Assembly: GCA_964586175.1 (NCBI GenBank)
Contig: CAZPGL010000035.1
Coordinates: 1 to 20,594 of the forward strand
Length of the DNA: 20,594 bases
Reading direction: 5' to 3'
DNA from: CAZPGL01 sp964586175
GTDB taxonomy: Bacteria; Actinomycetota; Acidimicrobiia; Acidimicrobiales; MedAcidi-G1
In this document: in pieces, positions 1 through 7,658 of the stretch
Layout: each line of letters opens with the position of its first letter
Numbering within the stretch: position 1 is the stretch's first letter
The notes under the pieces: generated by a model
Database searches by the model: none
What the model was told of the DNA's origin: nothing
Seen by the model: the letters and a program-made list of their open reading frames with translations, nothing else
Program-made: the position numbers and the translations under genes

Positions 1-105
1 GCTCCGGCCGCCGAGGAGCCCCCGGCCGTCGACGCTGAGGCCGTCGCTCCGGCCGCCGAAGAAGCTCCGGCCGCCGAAGCCGACGCCACCGCCGAAGAGG
101 TCTGA
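1..105 (+). CDS. rpsB: 30S ribosomal protein S2, C-terminal tail (partial)
   Basis: An open frame from base 1 ends at TGA 103-105, four bases before tsf. It encodes 34 residues of Ala/Pro/Glu-rich low-complexity sequence ending AEEV. The 18-base unit encoding APAAEE, with small variations, appears at 1-18, 46-63 and 64-81. No folded S2 domain is in the window, so the identification rests on position: rpsB sits directly upstream of tsf in nearly all bacteria, and actinobacterial S2 proteins often carry acidic alanine-rich C-terminal extensions. The protein would be a small-subunit component that helps anchor S1 and mRNA. The start lies off the left edge. Another protein with a similar tail cannot be excluded from this fragment alone. 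Confidence 0.75.
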   Translation, partial: APAAEEPPAVDAEAVAPAAEEAPAAEADATAEEV

Positions 106-109
106 GGCC

Positions 110-901
110 ATGGCTGACATCACCGCACAAGACGTCAAGGCTCTCCGCGACTCCACCGGGGCCGGCATGATGGACGCCAAGCGCGCCCTCGTCGATGCCG
201 ATGGCGACTTCGAGGCTGCCGCCCAGGCGCTGCGCGAGAAGGGCCTGGCCAAGGCGGCCACCCGCTCCGACCGCGAGAACGTCGAGGGCGCCGTCGCCCT
301 GGCTGCCAACGGCAGCCGGGCCGCGCTCGTCCACATCAAGTGCGAGACCGACTTCTCAGCCAAGTCCGACGGCTTCCTCACCTTCGTCGACGACCTGGCC
401 CAGGCCGTGCTGGCCGACGGCCCCGGAGCCCTCGACGACCGGGCCGCAGCGTTGGACGACCTGCGCCTGGCCATCAAGGAGAACATCGAGGTCGGCCGGG
501 TCGAGTTGATCGAGGCCGCCGACGGCAACCTGCTCGACACCTACCTGCACGTCCAGGACGGGCGGGGTGTCAACGGGGTCGTCGTCGAGGGTGCCGCCAT
601 CGAACAGGACACCCTCCACCAGGTGTCGCTGCACGTGGCGTTCGCCAAGCCCAGCGCCCTGACCCGTGACGAGGTGCCGGCCGAGCTGGTCGACAAGGAA
701 CGGGCGGCACTGCTCGACATCACCAAGGCCGAGGGCAAGCCCGAACAGGCCTGGGACAAGATCGTCGAGGGCCGCCTCACCGGCTGGTTCCGCGATTCGG
801 TGCTGCTCGAGCAGGGCCTGCACGGCGACAAGGTCGCGGTGAAGGACTCGCTGGGCGGCGGCGAGATCGTCCGGTTCGTCCAGGCGTACCTGGGGGTCTG
901 A
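110..901 (+). CDS. tsf: Translation elongation factor Ts
   Basis: EF-Ts is the guanine-nucleotide exchange factor that releases GDP from EF-Tu in the cytoplasm. The 263-residue product has the family N-terminus: a UBA-like segment (residues 1-45) with the TGAGMMDAKRAL signature at 16-27, followed by the CETDF motif at 78-82 that contacts EF-Tu. Next come the core dimerisation-type subdomains, and the protein ends FVQAYLGV. Length is within the usual 200-300 range. ATG 110 lies four bases after the presumed rpsB stop and is the only start giving the normal N-terminus. It belongs to the rpsB-tsf-pyrH-frr run, and pyrH starts five bases downstream. The second signature reads DFSAKSD rather than the more common DFVA(R/K)N, a minor variation. 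Confidence 0.97.
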   Translation: MADITAQDVKALRDSTGAGMMDAKRALVDADGDFEAAAQALREKGLAKAATRSDRENVEGAVALAANGSRAALVHIKCETDFSAKSDGFLTFVDDLAQAVLADGPGALDDRAAALDDLRLAIKENIEVGRVELIEAADGNLLDTYLHVQDGRGVNGVVVEGAAIEQDTLHQVSLHVAFAKPSALTRDEVPAELVDKERAALLDITKAEGKPEQAWDKIVEGRLTGWFRDSVLLEQGLHGDKVAVKDSLGGGEIVRFVQAYLGV

Positions 902-905
902 TCCG

Positions 906-1637
906 GTGACCGAACGCCTGCCCGCCCGCTGGGACCGCATCGTCCTGAAGGTGTCGGGCGAGGCGTTTGCCGGCGACGAGGGGTACGGCATCGACGGTGA
1001 CATCGTGTCCCGTATCGCCACCGAGATCGCCGATGTCCGGGCCTCGTTCGAGGTCGACGTCGCCATCGTGGTCGGCGGCGGCAACATCTGGCGCGGCATG
1101 TCGGGGGCGGGGGCCGGCATGGACCGGGCCCAGGCCGACTACATGGGCATGCTGGCCACGTCGATCAACGCCCTGGCGCTCCAGGACACTCTGGAGCAGA
1201 TGGGTCAACCAACCCGGGTCCAGACGGCCATCCACATGGCCCAGATCGCCGAGCCGTACATCCGGCGCCGAGCCATCCGCCACCTCGACAAGGGTCGGGT
1301 CGTGATCTTCGCCGGTGGAACCGGCAACCCGTTCTTCACGACCGACACCGCAGCGGCCCTGCGGGCCGTCGAGATCGAGGCGGGGGTGGTGCTCAAGGGC
1401 ACCCACGGCGGCACCGACGGCATCTACACCGCCGACCCGAAGTTGGATCCCACGGCCACCCGGCTCGACCAGGTCACCCATCTCCAGGTCATCCAGGACG
1501 GCCTCAAGGCCATGGACGCCACGGCCATCACCCTGTGCATGGACAATGATCTCCCGATCGTGATGTTCGACCTGATGGCACCGGGAAACGTGCGGTCCAT
1601 CCTCGCCGGGGAGTCGGTCGGTACGCTGGTCGCCTGA
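906..1637 (+). CDS. pyrH: UMP kinase (uridylate kinase)
   Basis: PyrH phosphorylates UMP to UDP with ATP, in pyrimidine nucleotide synthesis. It is a cytoplasmic hexamer of the amino-acid-kinase fold, unrelated to eukaryotic UMP/CMP kinases. Visible motifs in the 243-residue product are the N-terminal phosphate loop LKVSGEAF (14-21), VVGGGNIWRG (55-64), the UMP-site region DYMGMLAT (78-85), GGTGNPFFTTDTAA (137-150) and the nucleotide-binding segment DGIYTADPK (171-179). It starts at GTG 906, four bases after the tsf stop; an upstream GGGG at 893-896 may act as a weak ribosome-binding site. The segment before DGIYTADP reads LKGTHGGT, whereas many PyrH proteins have a LKATxVDG-type sequence there. 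Length is normal. Confidence 0.97.
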   Translation: MTERLPARWDRIVLKVSGEAFAGDEGYGIDGDIVSRIATEIADVRASFEVDVAIVVGGGNIWRGMSGAGAGMDRAQADYMGMLATSINALALQDTLEQMGQPTRVQTAIHMAQIAEPYIRRRAIRHLDKGRVVIFAGGTGNPFFTTDTAAALRAVEIEAGVVLKGTHGGTDGIYTADPKLDPTATRLDQVTHLQVIQDGLKAMDATAITLCMDNDLPIVMFDLMAPGNVRSILAGESVGTLVA

Positions 1638-1650
1638 ACGAGGGGTGACC

Positions 1651-2220
1651 GTGAGTCAAGAGATGATCCAGATGGTGCTCGACGAGGCGGGGGAGCGCAT
1701 GGCCGACGCCGTGGCCCACGCCCGCCGGGAGTTCTCGACCATCAGGACCGGACGGGCCTCGTCGTCGCTCGTCGAGCGCATCACCGTCGAGGCGTACGGT
1801 GTCGAGATGCGCATGCAGGAGTTGGCCAGCTTCGCCGTGCCCGAGGCCCGGCAACTGCTGATCAGCCCTCACGACCCGGCGAACGTGCCGGCCATCGAGC
1901 GGGCCATCACCCGGGCCGAGTTGGGTCTGGCGCCGAGCAGCGACGGTCGCACCGTCCGGCTGGTTTTCCCCGAGCTGACCGAGGAACGCCGCCGCGATCT
2001 GGTACGCATGGTGAACGGCATGGCCGAGGAGGGCAAGACCCGCCTTCGGGGTCTGCGGCGGAGTGCCCGCAAGGATCTCGATGACGTCGAGTCCTCCGGT
2101 GGGGTGTCCGAAGACGACATCAAGCACGCCGCCGGCCAGCTCGACGACCTCATCCACGTGTACGAATCCGAAATCGACGAGGCTCGAACCGCCAAGGAAG
2201 ACGAACTCCTCGAGGTCTGA
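1651..2220 (+). CDS. frr: Ribosome recycling factor
   Basis: RRF, with EF-G, splits the post-termination ribosome so that subunits can be reused. The protein forms a three-helix bundle plus a small beta domain. The N-terminal half carries REF(S/T)TIRTGRASSSLVE, and the central part carries the TEERRRDLVRMV motif, both diagnostic of RRF; the sequence ends EDELLEV. The start is uncertain among three in-frame codons. GTG 1645 is too close to the AGGGG at 1641-1645. GTG 1651 has that AGGGG five bases upstream and is chosen here. ATG 1663 gives exactly 185 residues, aligning with the N-terminus of E. coli RRF, but has poor spacing. It follows pyrH closely and precedes cdsA, the usual order. Confidence 0.96.
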   Translation: MSQEMIQMVLDEAGERMADAVAHARREFSTIRTGRASSSLVERITVEAYGVEMRMQELASFAVPEARQLLISPHDPANVPAIERAITRAELGLAPSSDGRTVRLVFPELTEERRRDLVRMVNGMAEEGKTRLRGLRRSARKDLDDVESSGGVSEDDIKHAAGQLDDLIHVYESEIDEARTAKEDELLEV

Positions 2221-2227
2221 ACCTCGA
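2210..2227 (+). other. Small hairpin across the frr stop codon
   Basis: TCGAGGT (2210-2216) pairs perfectly with ACCTCGA (2221-2227) around a CTGA loop that includes the frr stop codon. No T-run follows, so it is not an intrinsic terminator. It may influence RNA stability or termination between frr and cdsA, or be chance in GC-rich DNA. Confidence 0.3.
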
Positions 2228-2247
2228 CCGGCTCCACGGAGAACACC

Positions 2248-3561
2248 ATGAGTGATCAGCAGAACAGCGGCGAGGGGGGCCAGGCGGGCCAGGCCTTCGA
2301 GGAGATCCGCATACTCGGTCTGGACCCTGCCGACGACGAGGTCGAGCCGGGCCGCTCGGTGTTCGGCGATGAACCGGCCACGTCTGATCTGCCGCACTGG
2401 ACCGAGCCGCCGGCCCAGGCTCCGGCCGCCGACTCCTGGTCCACCATGGATGACGAAGCGCCGCGCTGGTCCGACGATGTGCCGACCGAACACGAGTCCC
2501 AGCAGCCGGTCGGCGATGTCGACGAGCCGACGGCCGCCATGTTCTTCGGCGACGACGAACCGGCGGCCTCACCGGTGGCGACCGGCGAGTTCGATCCCCC
2601 GTTGCTGCCTCCCGACGAGACCTCCGCCCCGGCTGCTCCGCCGGCCCCACCGGCCGAGCCCACGGGGCGTCGTGCCGGCCGTCGGGCCCGTGGCGGCGGG
2701 CGGGGTGGCAACGGTGGTGGCAAGGTCGCCAGCAGCGGTGGCGGGCGCGACATGCCGATGGCCATCGCCACCGGACTGGGCCTGGGGGCGCTGGTCCTGA
2801 TCGCCTTCAAGTTGGGTGCCGATGCCACGGTCGCCCTGGCCACGGTGGTCCTCGTGCTGGCCGCCGCCGAGTTCTTCATGGCGGTGCGACGGGCCGGCTA
2901 CCAGCCGGCGTCGCTGCTCGGCATCGTCGCCGTGGGGGCGCTCAGCCTGGGTGCCTACTGGCGGTTCGAGTCCGCCGTACCCCTGGTGCTGGTGCTGACC
3001 GTCGTGTTCACGCTCCTTTGGTACCTGACCGGGGTGGACCGGGACGCTCCGATGCTCAACGTGTCGGTCACCTTGTTCGGGGTGCTCTACATCGGGTTGC
3101 TGGGTTCGTTCGTGGGCCTCATGCTCAACGACGTCAACGGGGTCGGCATGGTGCTGGCTGCGGTGCTGGCCACCGTCGGCTACGACATCGGAGGACTGAC
3201 CATCGGCAGAATCGCCGGTCGGACACCGCTGGCTGCGGTGAGCCCCAACAAGACCATGGAGGGCCTGATCGGCGGGATGGCCGTGTCGTTCGGTGTCACC
3301 GTGCTGGTCACCGGGCAGATCACCCCGTTCGGCGACACCCCCGGTGACCTGGGTTCGGCGTTCGTGCTCGGCGTGGTGGCCGCACTGGCTGCCCCGCTGG
3401 GCGATCTTTGCGAGTCGATGCTCAAGCGGGATCTGGGCATCAAGGACATGGGCAGCATCCTGCCCGGCCATGGTGGGCTACTCGACCGGTTCGACGCCCT
3501 GTTGTTCGTGCTGCCGGCCACCTACTACACGGCCCGGGTGCTCGACCTGTTCGGCGGCTGA
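2248..3561 (+). CDS. cdsA: Phosphatidate cytidylyltransferase (CDP-diacylglycerol synthase) with long N-terminal extension
   Basis: CdsA converts phosphatidic acid and CTP to CDP-diacylglycerol, the precursor of membrane phospholipids, at the cytoplasmic membrane. The C-terminal 270 residues of this 437-residue protein are hydrophobic, with about eight membrane segments. They contain the family signature SMLKRDLGIKD...PGHGGLLDRFD (nucleotides 3415-3498), including the metal/CTP-binding acidic residues. The first 168 residues are unusual: an acidic, proline-rich, apparently disordered region, then a basic RRAGRRARGGGRGG patch (141-154) just before the first membrane span. ATG 2248 has a ribosome-binding site (ACGGAGAA, 2236-2243) and lies 27 bases after frr. 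Actinobacterial CdsA proteins often have charged N-termini, but this one is long. Confidence 0.95.
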   Translation: MSDQQNSGEGGQAGQAFEEIRILGLDPADDEVEPGRSVFGDEPATSDLPHWTEPPAQAPAADSWSTMDDEAPRWSDDVPTEHESQQPVGDVDEPTAAMFFGDDEPAASPVATGEFDPPLLPPDETSAPAAPPAPPAEPTGRRAGRRARGGGRGGNGGGKVASSGGGRDMPMAIATGLGLGALVLIAFKLGADATVALATVVLVLAAAEFFMAVRRAGYQPASLLGIVAVGALSLGAYWRFESAVPLVLVLTVVFTLLWYLTGVDRDAPMLNVSVTLFGVLYIGLLGSFVGLMLNDVNGVGMVLAAVLATVGYDIGGLTIGRIAGRTPLAAVSPNKTMEGLIGGMAVSFGVTVLVTGQITPFGDTPGDLGSAFVLGVVAALAAPLGDLCESMLKRDLGIKDMGSILPGHGGLLDRFDALLFVLPATYYTARVLDLFGG

Positions 3562-3601
3562 GCGTTCCGGACCCGCTCCCCGGCGGGCCGGAGTCCGGCG
3601 G

Positions 3602-3607
3602 TACGAT
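3602..3607 (+). promoter_or_regulatory. Putative -10 element for dxr (leaderless type)
   Basis: TACGAT preceded by GG, separated from ATG 3614 by only six bases (CGCCCC). A start site about seven bases after the hexamer falls on or next to the ATG, and no Shine-Dalgarno sequence is visible. This is the arrangement typical of actinobacterial leaderless genes. No clear -35 is seen. Confidence 0.55.
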
Positions 3608-3613
3608 CGCCCC

Positions 3614-4783
3614 ATGACCGCGACCTCGGTGGCCGTGCTCGGCTCGACGGGCTCGATCGGCACCCAGACCCTCGACATCGTCGATGCGTGTCCCGGCGAC
3701 TTCGACGTGGTCGCCCTGGGTGCGGCCCGTTCCGTCGATCTCCTCGCCGAGCAGGCGCAGCGGTTCCGTCCGGCGGTCGTCGCCATCGCCGACCCCGACC
3801 GGGCCGGTGCCCTGGCGGCCCGGGTGCCCACCGGTACCGAGGTGCTGGCCGGTCCGGACGCCATGGCCGAAGCGGCGATCGAGGCCGATGTGGTCATCAA
3901 CGGCGTCGTCGGTTTCGCCGGCCTGCCGGTGACGCTGGCCACCTTGAAGGCGGGACGGCGGCTGGGGTTGGCCAACAAGGAGTCGCTCATCGCCGCTGGA
4001 CCGGTGGTGCAGCGGGTGCGGGACACCCCGGGGGCGGAGTTGTTGCCGGTCGACAGCGAGCACTGCGCCATCCATCAGTGCCTTCGGGCCAACGATGTGG
4101 CCGAGCGGGTGGCCGGCATCGTGCTCACCGCTTCCGGTGGACCGTTCAGGGGGCGTGGTCGTGACGAGCTGGCGTCGGTCACCGTCGAAGAGGCGCTGGC
4201 CCATCCGACGTGGTCGATGGGACCCAAGATCACCGTCGACTCGTCGACGCTCATGAACAAGGGCCTCGAGGTCATCGAGGCCCACGAGTTGTTCGGCATC
4301 GGGTACGACGTCATCGAGGTGGTGGTCCATCCGCAGTCCATCGTCCATTCGATGGTGACGTTCAGCGATGGCGCCACGGTCGCCCAGCTGTCGATGCCCG
4401 ACATGCGGCTCTGCATGGGGTACGCCCTGGCCTACCCCGACCGGCTGGACGTGGCCTACGGGGCGATCGACTGGGCCGAGGTGGCCAGCCTGGACTTCGA
4501 GACCCCCGACCGCGAGGCCTTCCGGTGTCTCGACCTGGCGTTCGCCGCCGGTCGGGCCGGAGAGACGGCGCCGGCCTGGCTCAACGCCGCCAACGAGGTG
4601 GCGGTGGCGGCGTTCCTGGACAATGCGTTGTCCTGGGTCGGGATCGCCGAGGTGCTCGACCGGGCACTCGAGCTGTGGCCGGGCGGCCGGGCCGACGGTG
4701 TCGAGGCGGTGCTCGAGGCCGATGCCGGGGCGCGGGTGGTCGCCGGCCGGGTCGTCGCCGAGATGGCCGGGACGGTCCGGTGA
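3614..4783 (+). CDS. dxr: 1-deoxy-D-xylulose 5-phosphate reductoisomerase
   Basis: Dxr (IspC) rearranges and reduces DXP to 2-C-methyl-D-erythritol 4-phosphate with NADPH and a divalent metal, the committed step of the MEP isoprenoid pathway. The 389-residue product shows the NADPH loop LGSTGSIGTQTLD (9-21), NKES (121-124), metal ligands D147 and E149 in PVDSEH, the flexible-loop region LTASGGPFRG (171-180), HPTWSMG (198-203) and the third metal ligand E219 in NKGLEVIEAHELF. Length matches the family. Longer in-frame starts exist upstream inside cdsA, but ATG 3614 gives the standard N-terminus (MTATSVAVLG) and has a -10-like element directly in front. Its stop overlaps the start of the next gene. 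Confidence 0.97.
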   Translation: MTATSVAVLGSTGSIGTQTLDIVDACPGDFDVVALGAARSVDLLAEQAQRFRPAVVAIADPDRAGALAARVPTGTEVLAGPDAMAEAAIEADVVINGVVGFAGLPVTLATLKAGRRLGLANKESLIAAGPVVQRVRDTPGAELLPVDSEHCAIHQCLRANDVAERVAGIVLTASGGPFRGRGRDELASVTVEEALAHPTWSMGPKITVDSSTLMNKGLEVIEAHELFGIGYDVIEVVVHPQSIVHSMVTFSDGATVAQLSMPDMRLCMGYALAYPDRLDVAYGAIDWAEVASLDFETPDREAFRCLDLAFAAGRAGETAPAWLNAANEVAVAAFLDNALSWVGIAEVLDRALELWPGGRADGVEAVLEADAGARVVAGRVVAEMAGTVR

Positions 4784-6210
4784 GCGGGGGTTCCGACGTC
4801 GGCGACGGCCGGATCCGGCTGGCGCTGATGCTGGGCGGTGTCGTCGCCCTGGGCTTGCTGTCGGGGGTCTCGGTGCTGGCGGTCGTGATGTCGTTCGTGG
4901 CCATGCTGGCCCTGCACGAGCTGGGCCACTTCCTCGTCGCCCGGTGGGCCGGCATGCAGGTCACCGAGTTCTTCGTCGGGTTCGGTCCCCGCCTGTGGTC
5001 GGTGCGCCGCGGGGAGACCGAGTACGGCGTGAAGGCCATTCCGGCCGGGGCCTACGTCCGCATCACCGGGATGTCCAGTCTCGACGAGGTCGCTCCCGAG
5101 GACGAGCCTCGGGCCTACCGGTCCCAGACCTACCCCCGACGCATCGCCGTGGCTCTGGCCGGATCGGGGATGCAGTTCCTCGTCGCCGGGGTACTGCTGG
5201 TCGTGCTGTTCAGCGCGGTGGGTCGCCCCGATCCGTCGTCGTGGCGGGTGGGTACCGTGGTTCCCGGGTCGGCCGCCGAGTCGGCCGGCATCGAGGCCGG
5301 CGACCGGATCGACACGGTGGCCGGAACCCCGGTCGACGACTTCGGTCGATTCGGCGAGGTGGTGCGGGCTCTGGCCGGTCGAACCGTGCCGGTCGGCATC
5401 GAGCGTGACGGCGTCGATCTGGTGCGGAGCGTGTCGGTGGGGGAACGTCTGACCACAGTGGGTGCCGCCGCCGTGCCGGGTCTGCGGCCGGGCGACCAGC
5501 TGGTCTCGGTCGATCGCCAGCGGGTCGACGACTGGTCCCACGCCGCGGACCTGTTCGCCGGCGACGGTCCGTACCGGGTCGAGGTGCTGCGGGGCGACGG
5601 GGAGGCGACGACGGTGGTCGTACCGGCGGTCCGTCGGCCGTTGCCCATGCCGCAGGCGGCCGTCTCGGGTTTCTTCGGTGTGTCGGCTGAGCGGCCGCTG
5701 GTGACCGTCGGCCCAGTCGAGGCGACTACCGACGCGGTGGGCGACGTCGTGGAGCTGGTCGTCACGTCGGCCGAGGCGCTGGTCCGGTTCTTCACGCCCG
5801 GCGGTCTGGCCGACTTCATCGGTGGGGCCGCCGGGACCGGCGACGGCCCCACGGTCGGGGGGGTGGCCACCACCGACGACGGGGCGGGCGACGAGAACCG
5901 GCTGCTGTCCATCTACGGTGCGGCGGCCCTCGGGAGCGCGGCGTTCGAGTCCGGCGTCTACAACTACCTGTGGTTCCTGATCCTCGTGAACGTGTTCGTC
6001 GCCGTGTTCAACCTGGTGCCCCTGCTGCCGTTCGACGGTGGCCACGTCGTCATCGCCACCTACGAGCGGCTGCGTTCCCGACCCGGACGGCCCTACCGGG
6101 CCGATGCGGCCAAGTTGGTGCCGTTGACCTGGGCGGTGCTGGTGGTGCTGATCTTCCTGGCCTCCGTGGCCCTTTTCCGGGACATCGTCGACCTCCCCGA
6201 CTTCGGTTGA
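4780..6210 (+). CDS. rseP: RseP/Rip1-type site-2 intramembrane metalloprotease (M50)
   Basis: Site-2 proteases cut transmembrane helices of anti-sigma factors or signal peptides inside the membrane. In this 476-residue product a first membrane helix carries the zinc motif HELGH (46-50). A membrane re-entrant region follows (EFFVGFGPRLW), then the PAGAYVRITGM segment. A second helix spans about 122-147, and two PDZ-like modules are at roughly 154-212 and 220-282. The third zinc-ligand motif NLVPLLPFDGG is at 411-421, with a final helix at 447-466. It starts at GTG 4780, overlapping the dxr stop (GTGA), which implies translational coupling. The order dxr-rip-ispG is characteristic of actinobacteria. 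Two PDZ modules resemble E. coli RseP more than mycobacterial Rip1. Substrates cannot be told from sequence. Confidence 0.94.
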   Translation: MSGGSDVGDGRIRLALMLGGVVALGLLSGVSVLAVVMSFVAMLALHELGHFLVARWAGMQVTEFFVGFGPRLWSVRRGETEYGVKAIPAGAYVRITGMSSLDEVAPEDEPRAYRSQTYPRRIAVALAGSGMQFLVAGVLLVVLFSAVGRPDPSSWRVGTVVPGSAAESAGIEAGDRIDTVAGTPVDDFGRFGEVVRALAGRTVPVGIERDGVDLVRSVSVGERLTTVGAAAVPGLRPGDQLVSVDRQRVDDWSHAADLFAGDGPYRVEVLRGDGEATTVVVPAVRRPLPMPQAAVSGFFGVSAERPLVTVGPVEATTDAVGDVVELVVTSAEALVRFFTPGGLADFIGGAAGTGDGPTVGGVATTDDGAGDENRLLSIYGAAALGSAAFESGVYNYLWFLILVNVFVAVFNLVPLLPFDGGHVVIATYERLRSRPGRPYRADAAKLVPLTWAVLVVLIFLASVALFRDIVDLPDFG

Positions 6211-6221
6211 TGGCACCCGGG

Positions 6222-6227
6222 TAGCCT
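6222..6227 (+). promoter_or_regulatory. Putative -10 element for ispG
   Basis: TAGCCT preceded by GGG, ten bases before ATG 6238. The predicted transcript would have a leader of only a few bases. No Shine-Dalgarno sequence is visible before the ATG. The same hexamer occurs in front of ribF. Confidence 0.45.
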
Positions 6228-6237
6228 GCGCACCACG

Positions 6238-7458
6238 ATGGAGGTCGAGGCAGGGTTCGCACGACGGGCCACCCGCCAGGTCATGGTGGGTGACGTGCCG
6301 GTCGGTGGTGGGGCGCCGATCAGCGTGCAGTCGATGACCGTGACCCGCACGGCCGACCACGAGGCGACCCTGCAGCAGATCTACGACCTGGCCATGGCCG
6401 GGGCGGACATCGTGCGCTGCACGTGCAACGAGCCCGAAGCCGCCGAGGGGCTGGCCCGCATCGTGCCCCGGTCGCCGGTGCCGATCGTCGCCGACATCCA
6501 CCACCAGTACCGGATGGCCTTGGCCGCCCTCGACGCCGGCGTCCACTGTCTGCGGCTCAACCCGGGCAACATCCGCAAGCCGGAGCACATCCGGGCCGTC
6601 GCCGGCGAGGCCCGCGACCGGGGGGTCCCGATCCGCATCGGGGTGAACGGCGGGTCGCTGCATCCCGACCTGTACGCCAAGTACGGCGACACCGTCACCC
6701 CCGAGGCGATGGTCGAGTCGGCCCTCGACGAGATCGGCTACTTCGCCGAGGTGGGGTTCGATCTCATCAAGATCTCGGTCAAGGCGTCGAGCGTGCCGCT
6801 GATGATCGAGGCCTACCGACAGTTGGCCGAGGTGACCGACCATCCGTTGCATCTGGGGGTCACTGAGGCTGGGCCGCCGCCCGCCGGGCTGGTCAAGTCG
6901 ACGGCGGGCATCGCCACGTTGTTGGCCGAGGGCATCGGTGACACGATCCGCTACTCGTTGACCGCCGATCCGGTGGAGGAGGCCCGGGCGGGGCGGCAGC
7001 TACTCGAGTCGATGGGCCTGCGGGAGCGCAAGAATGTCGACCTGATCGCCTGTCCGAGCTGTGGCCGGGCGGAGATCGACGTGGTGGCCGTGGCCGAGGA
7101 GGCCATGGCGGCCTTCGCCGACCGGGAGATCCCGTTGCAGGTGGCGGTGATGGGCTGTGTCGTCAACGGGCCGGGCGAGGCCCGCGACGCCGACCTGGGT
7201 ATAGCGGCCGGCAACCGGCGCGGCCATCTGTTCGTCAAGGGCCGCAACGCCGCGGTGGTGGCCGAGGACGAGATGGTCGGGGCGCTCGTCGAGTGGGCCG
7301 AGTTCATCATGGAGCACGGGGCCGACGCGGCCCTGGCCCGGGTCGACACCGACCGGGCCGAGCGGGAGGCAGCCCGCGACCGCGACCGCCTGCTGGCCGA
7401 GCAGGGCGATGACGCCAACGACGCCGGGGCGCGCATCGAGTTGATCCGCCGCCGGTGA
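6238..7458 (+). CDS. ispG: 4-hydroxy-3-methylbut-2-enyl diphosphate synthase (IspG/GcpE)
   Basis: IspG reductively converts MEcPP to HMBPP, the penultimate MEP-pathway step, using a [4Fe-4S] cluster in the cytoplasm. The 406-residue product has a TIM-barrel half with VADIHHQYRMAL (84-95), NPGNI (108-112) and RIGVNGGSL (133-141). A C-terminal cluster domain follows, with C272 and C275 (ACPSCG), C307 and E314 (GCVVNGPGE). The spacing of these four ligands (3, 32 and 7) equals that of the characterised Aquifex enzyme. It starts at ATG 6238, 27 bases after the protease gene. The last 45 or so residues are a charged Arg/Asp/Glu-rich tail beyond the usual end, with no recognised function. Confidence 0.97.
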   Translation: MEVEAGFARRATRQVMVGDVPVGGGAPISVQSMTVTRTADHEATLQQIYDLAMAGADIVRCTCNEPEAAEGLARIVPRSPVPIVADIHHQYRMALAALDAGVHCLRLNPGNIRKPEHIRAVAGEARDRGVPIRIGVNGGSLHPDLYAKYGDTVTPEAMVESALDEIGYFAEVGFDLIKISVKASSVPLMIEAYRQLAEVTDHPLHLGVTEAGPPPAGLVKSTAGIATLLAEGIGDTIRYSLTADPVEEARAGRQLLESMGLRERKNVDLIACPSCGRAEIDVVAVAEEAMAAFADREIPLQVAVMGCVVNGPGEARDADLGIAAGNRRGHLFVKGRNAAVVAEDEMVGALVEWAEFIMEHGADAALARVDTDRAEREAARDRDRLLAEQGDDANDAGARIELIRRR

Positions 7459-7489
7459 CCCGGCCGCTGCGGCGGCCCGTCTTCTCCGA

Positions 7490-7495
7490 TATGCT
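7490..7495 (+). promoter_or_regulatory. Putative -10 element for the rimP-nusA-infB operon
   Basis: TATGCT in the 200-base gap after ispG, fitting the actinobacterial TANNNT consensus. A start near 7502 would give a leader of about 157 bases before rimP, containing the hairpin at 7532-7563. No good -35 is visible in the GC-rich DNA upstream. Confidence 0.5.
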
Positions 7496-7531
7496 CCCGG
7501 TTCGCGTAGATCGTGCAGTTTTCGGCGACCG

Positions 7532-7563
7532 AGGCGTGGGCTTGCGCCCACGCCTTTCGTTTT
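7532..7563 (+). terminator. Intrinsic terminator-like hairpin in the rimP leader (possible attenuator)
   Basis: AGGCGTGGGC (7532-7541) pairs perfectly over 10 bp with GCCCACGCCT (7546-7555) around a TTGC loop. It is followed by a T-rich run, TTTCGTTTT (7555-7563, 7 of 9 T), the only clear stem-plus-T-tract in the window. It lies 74 bases after ispG and about 95 bases before rimP. It could end the ispG transcript. However, a promoter-like -10 lies upstream of it at 7490-7495, so it may be a leader attenuator for the nusA operon. Confidence 0.75.
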
Positions 7564-7658
7564 CGCCGGGGCTGGACGTTTCTGCGCGTGTCGGTGCGAA
7601 ACGTGCCGGCGCATGGATGCAGGCAACGGACACAGGACGACGGTGAAGGGCAGGTGAC

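Noticed and set aside
4456..6852. A 798-codon open frame on the minus strand opposite dxr, the protease and ispG
   Set aside because: It is a GC-rich shadow: composition is His/Asp/Gly/Arg-heavy, no domain is recognisable, and the opposite strand carries three complete conserved genes.
7462..7477. Terminator directly after ispG (GGCCGC/GCGGCC hairpin)
   Set aside because: Only a 6-bp GC stem with no T-run; the hairpin at 7532-7563 is a much better terminator.
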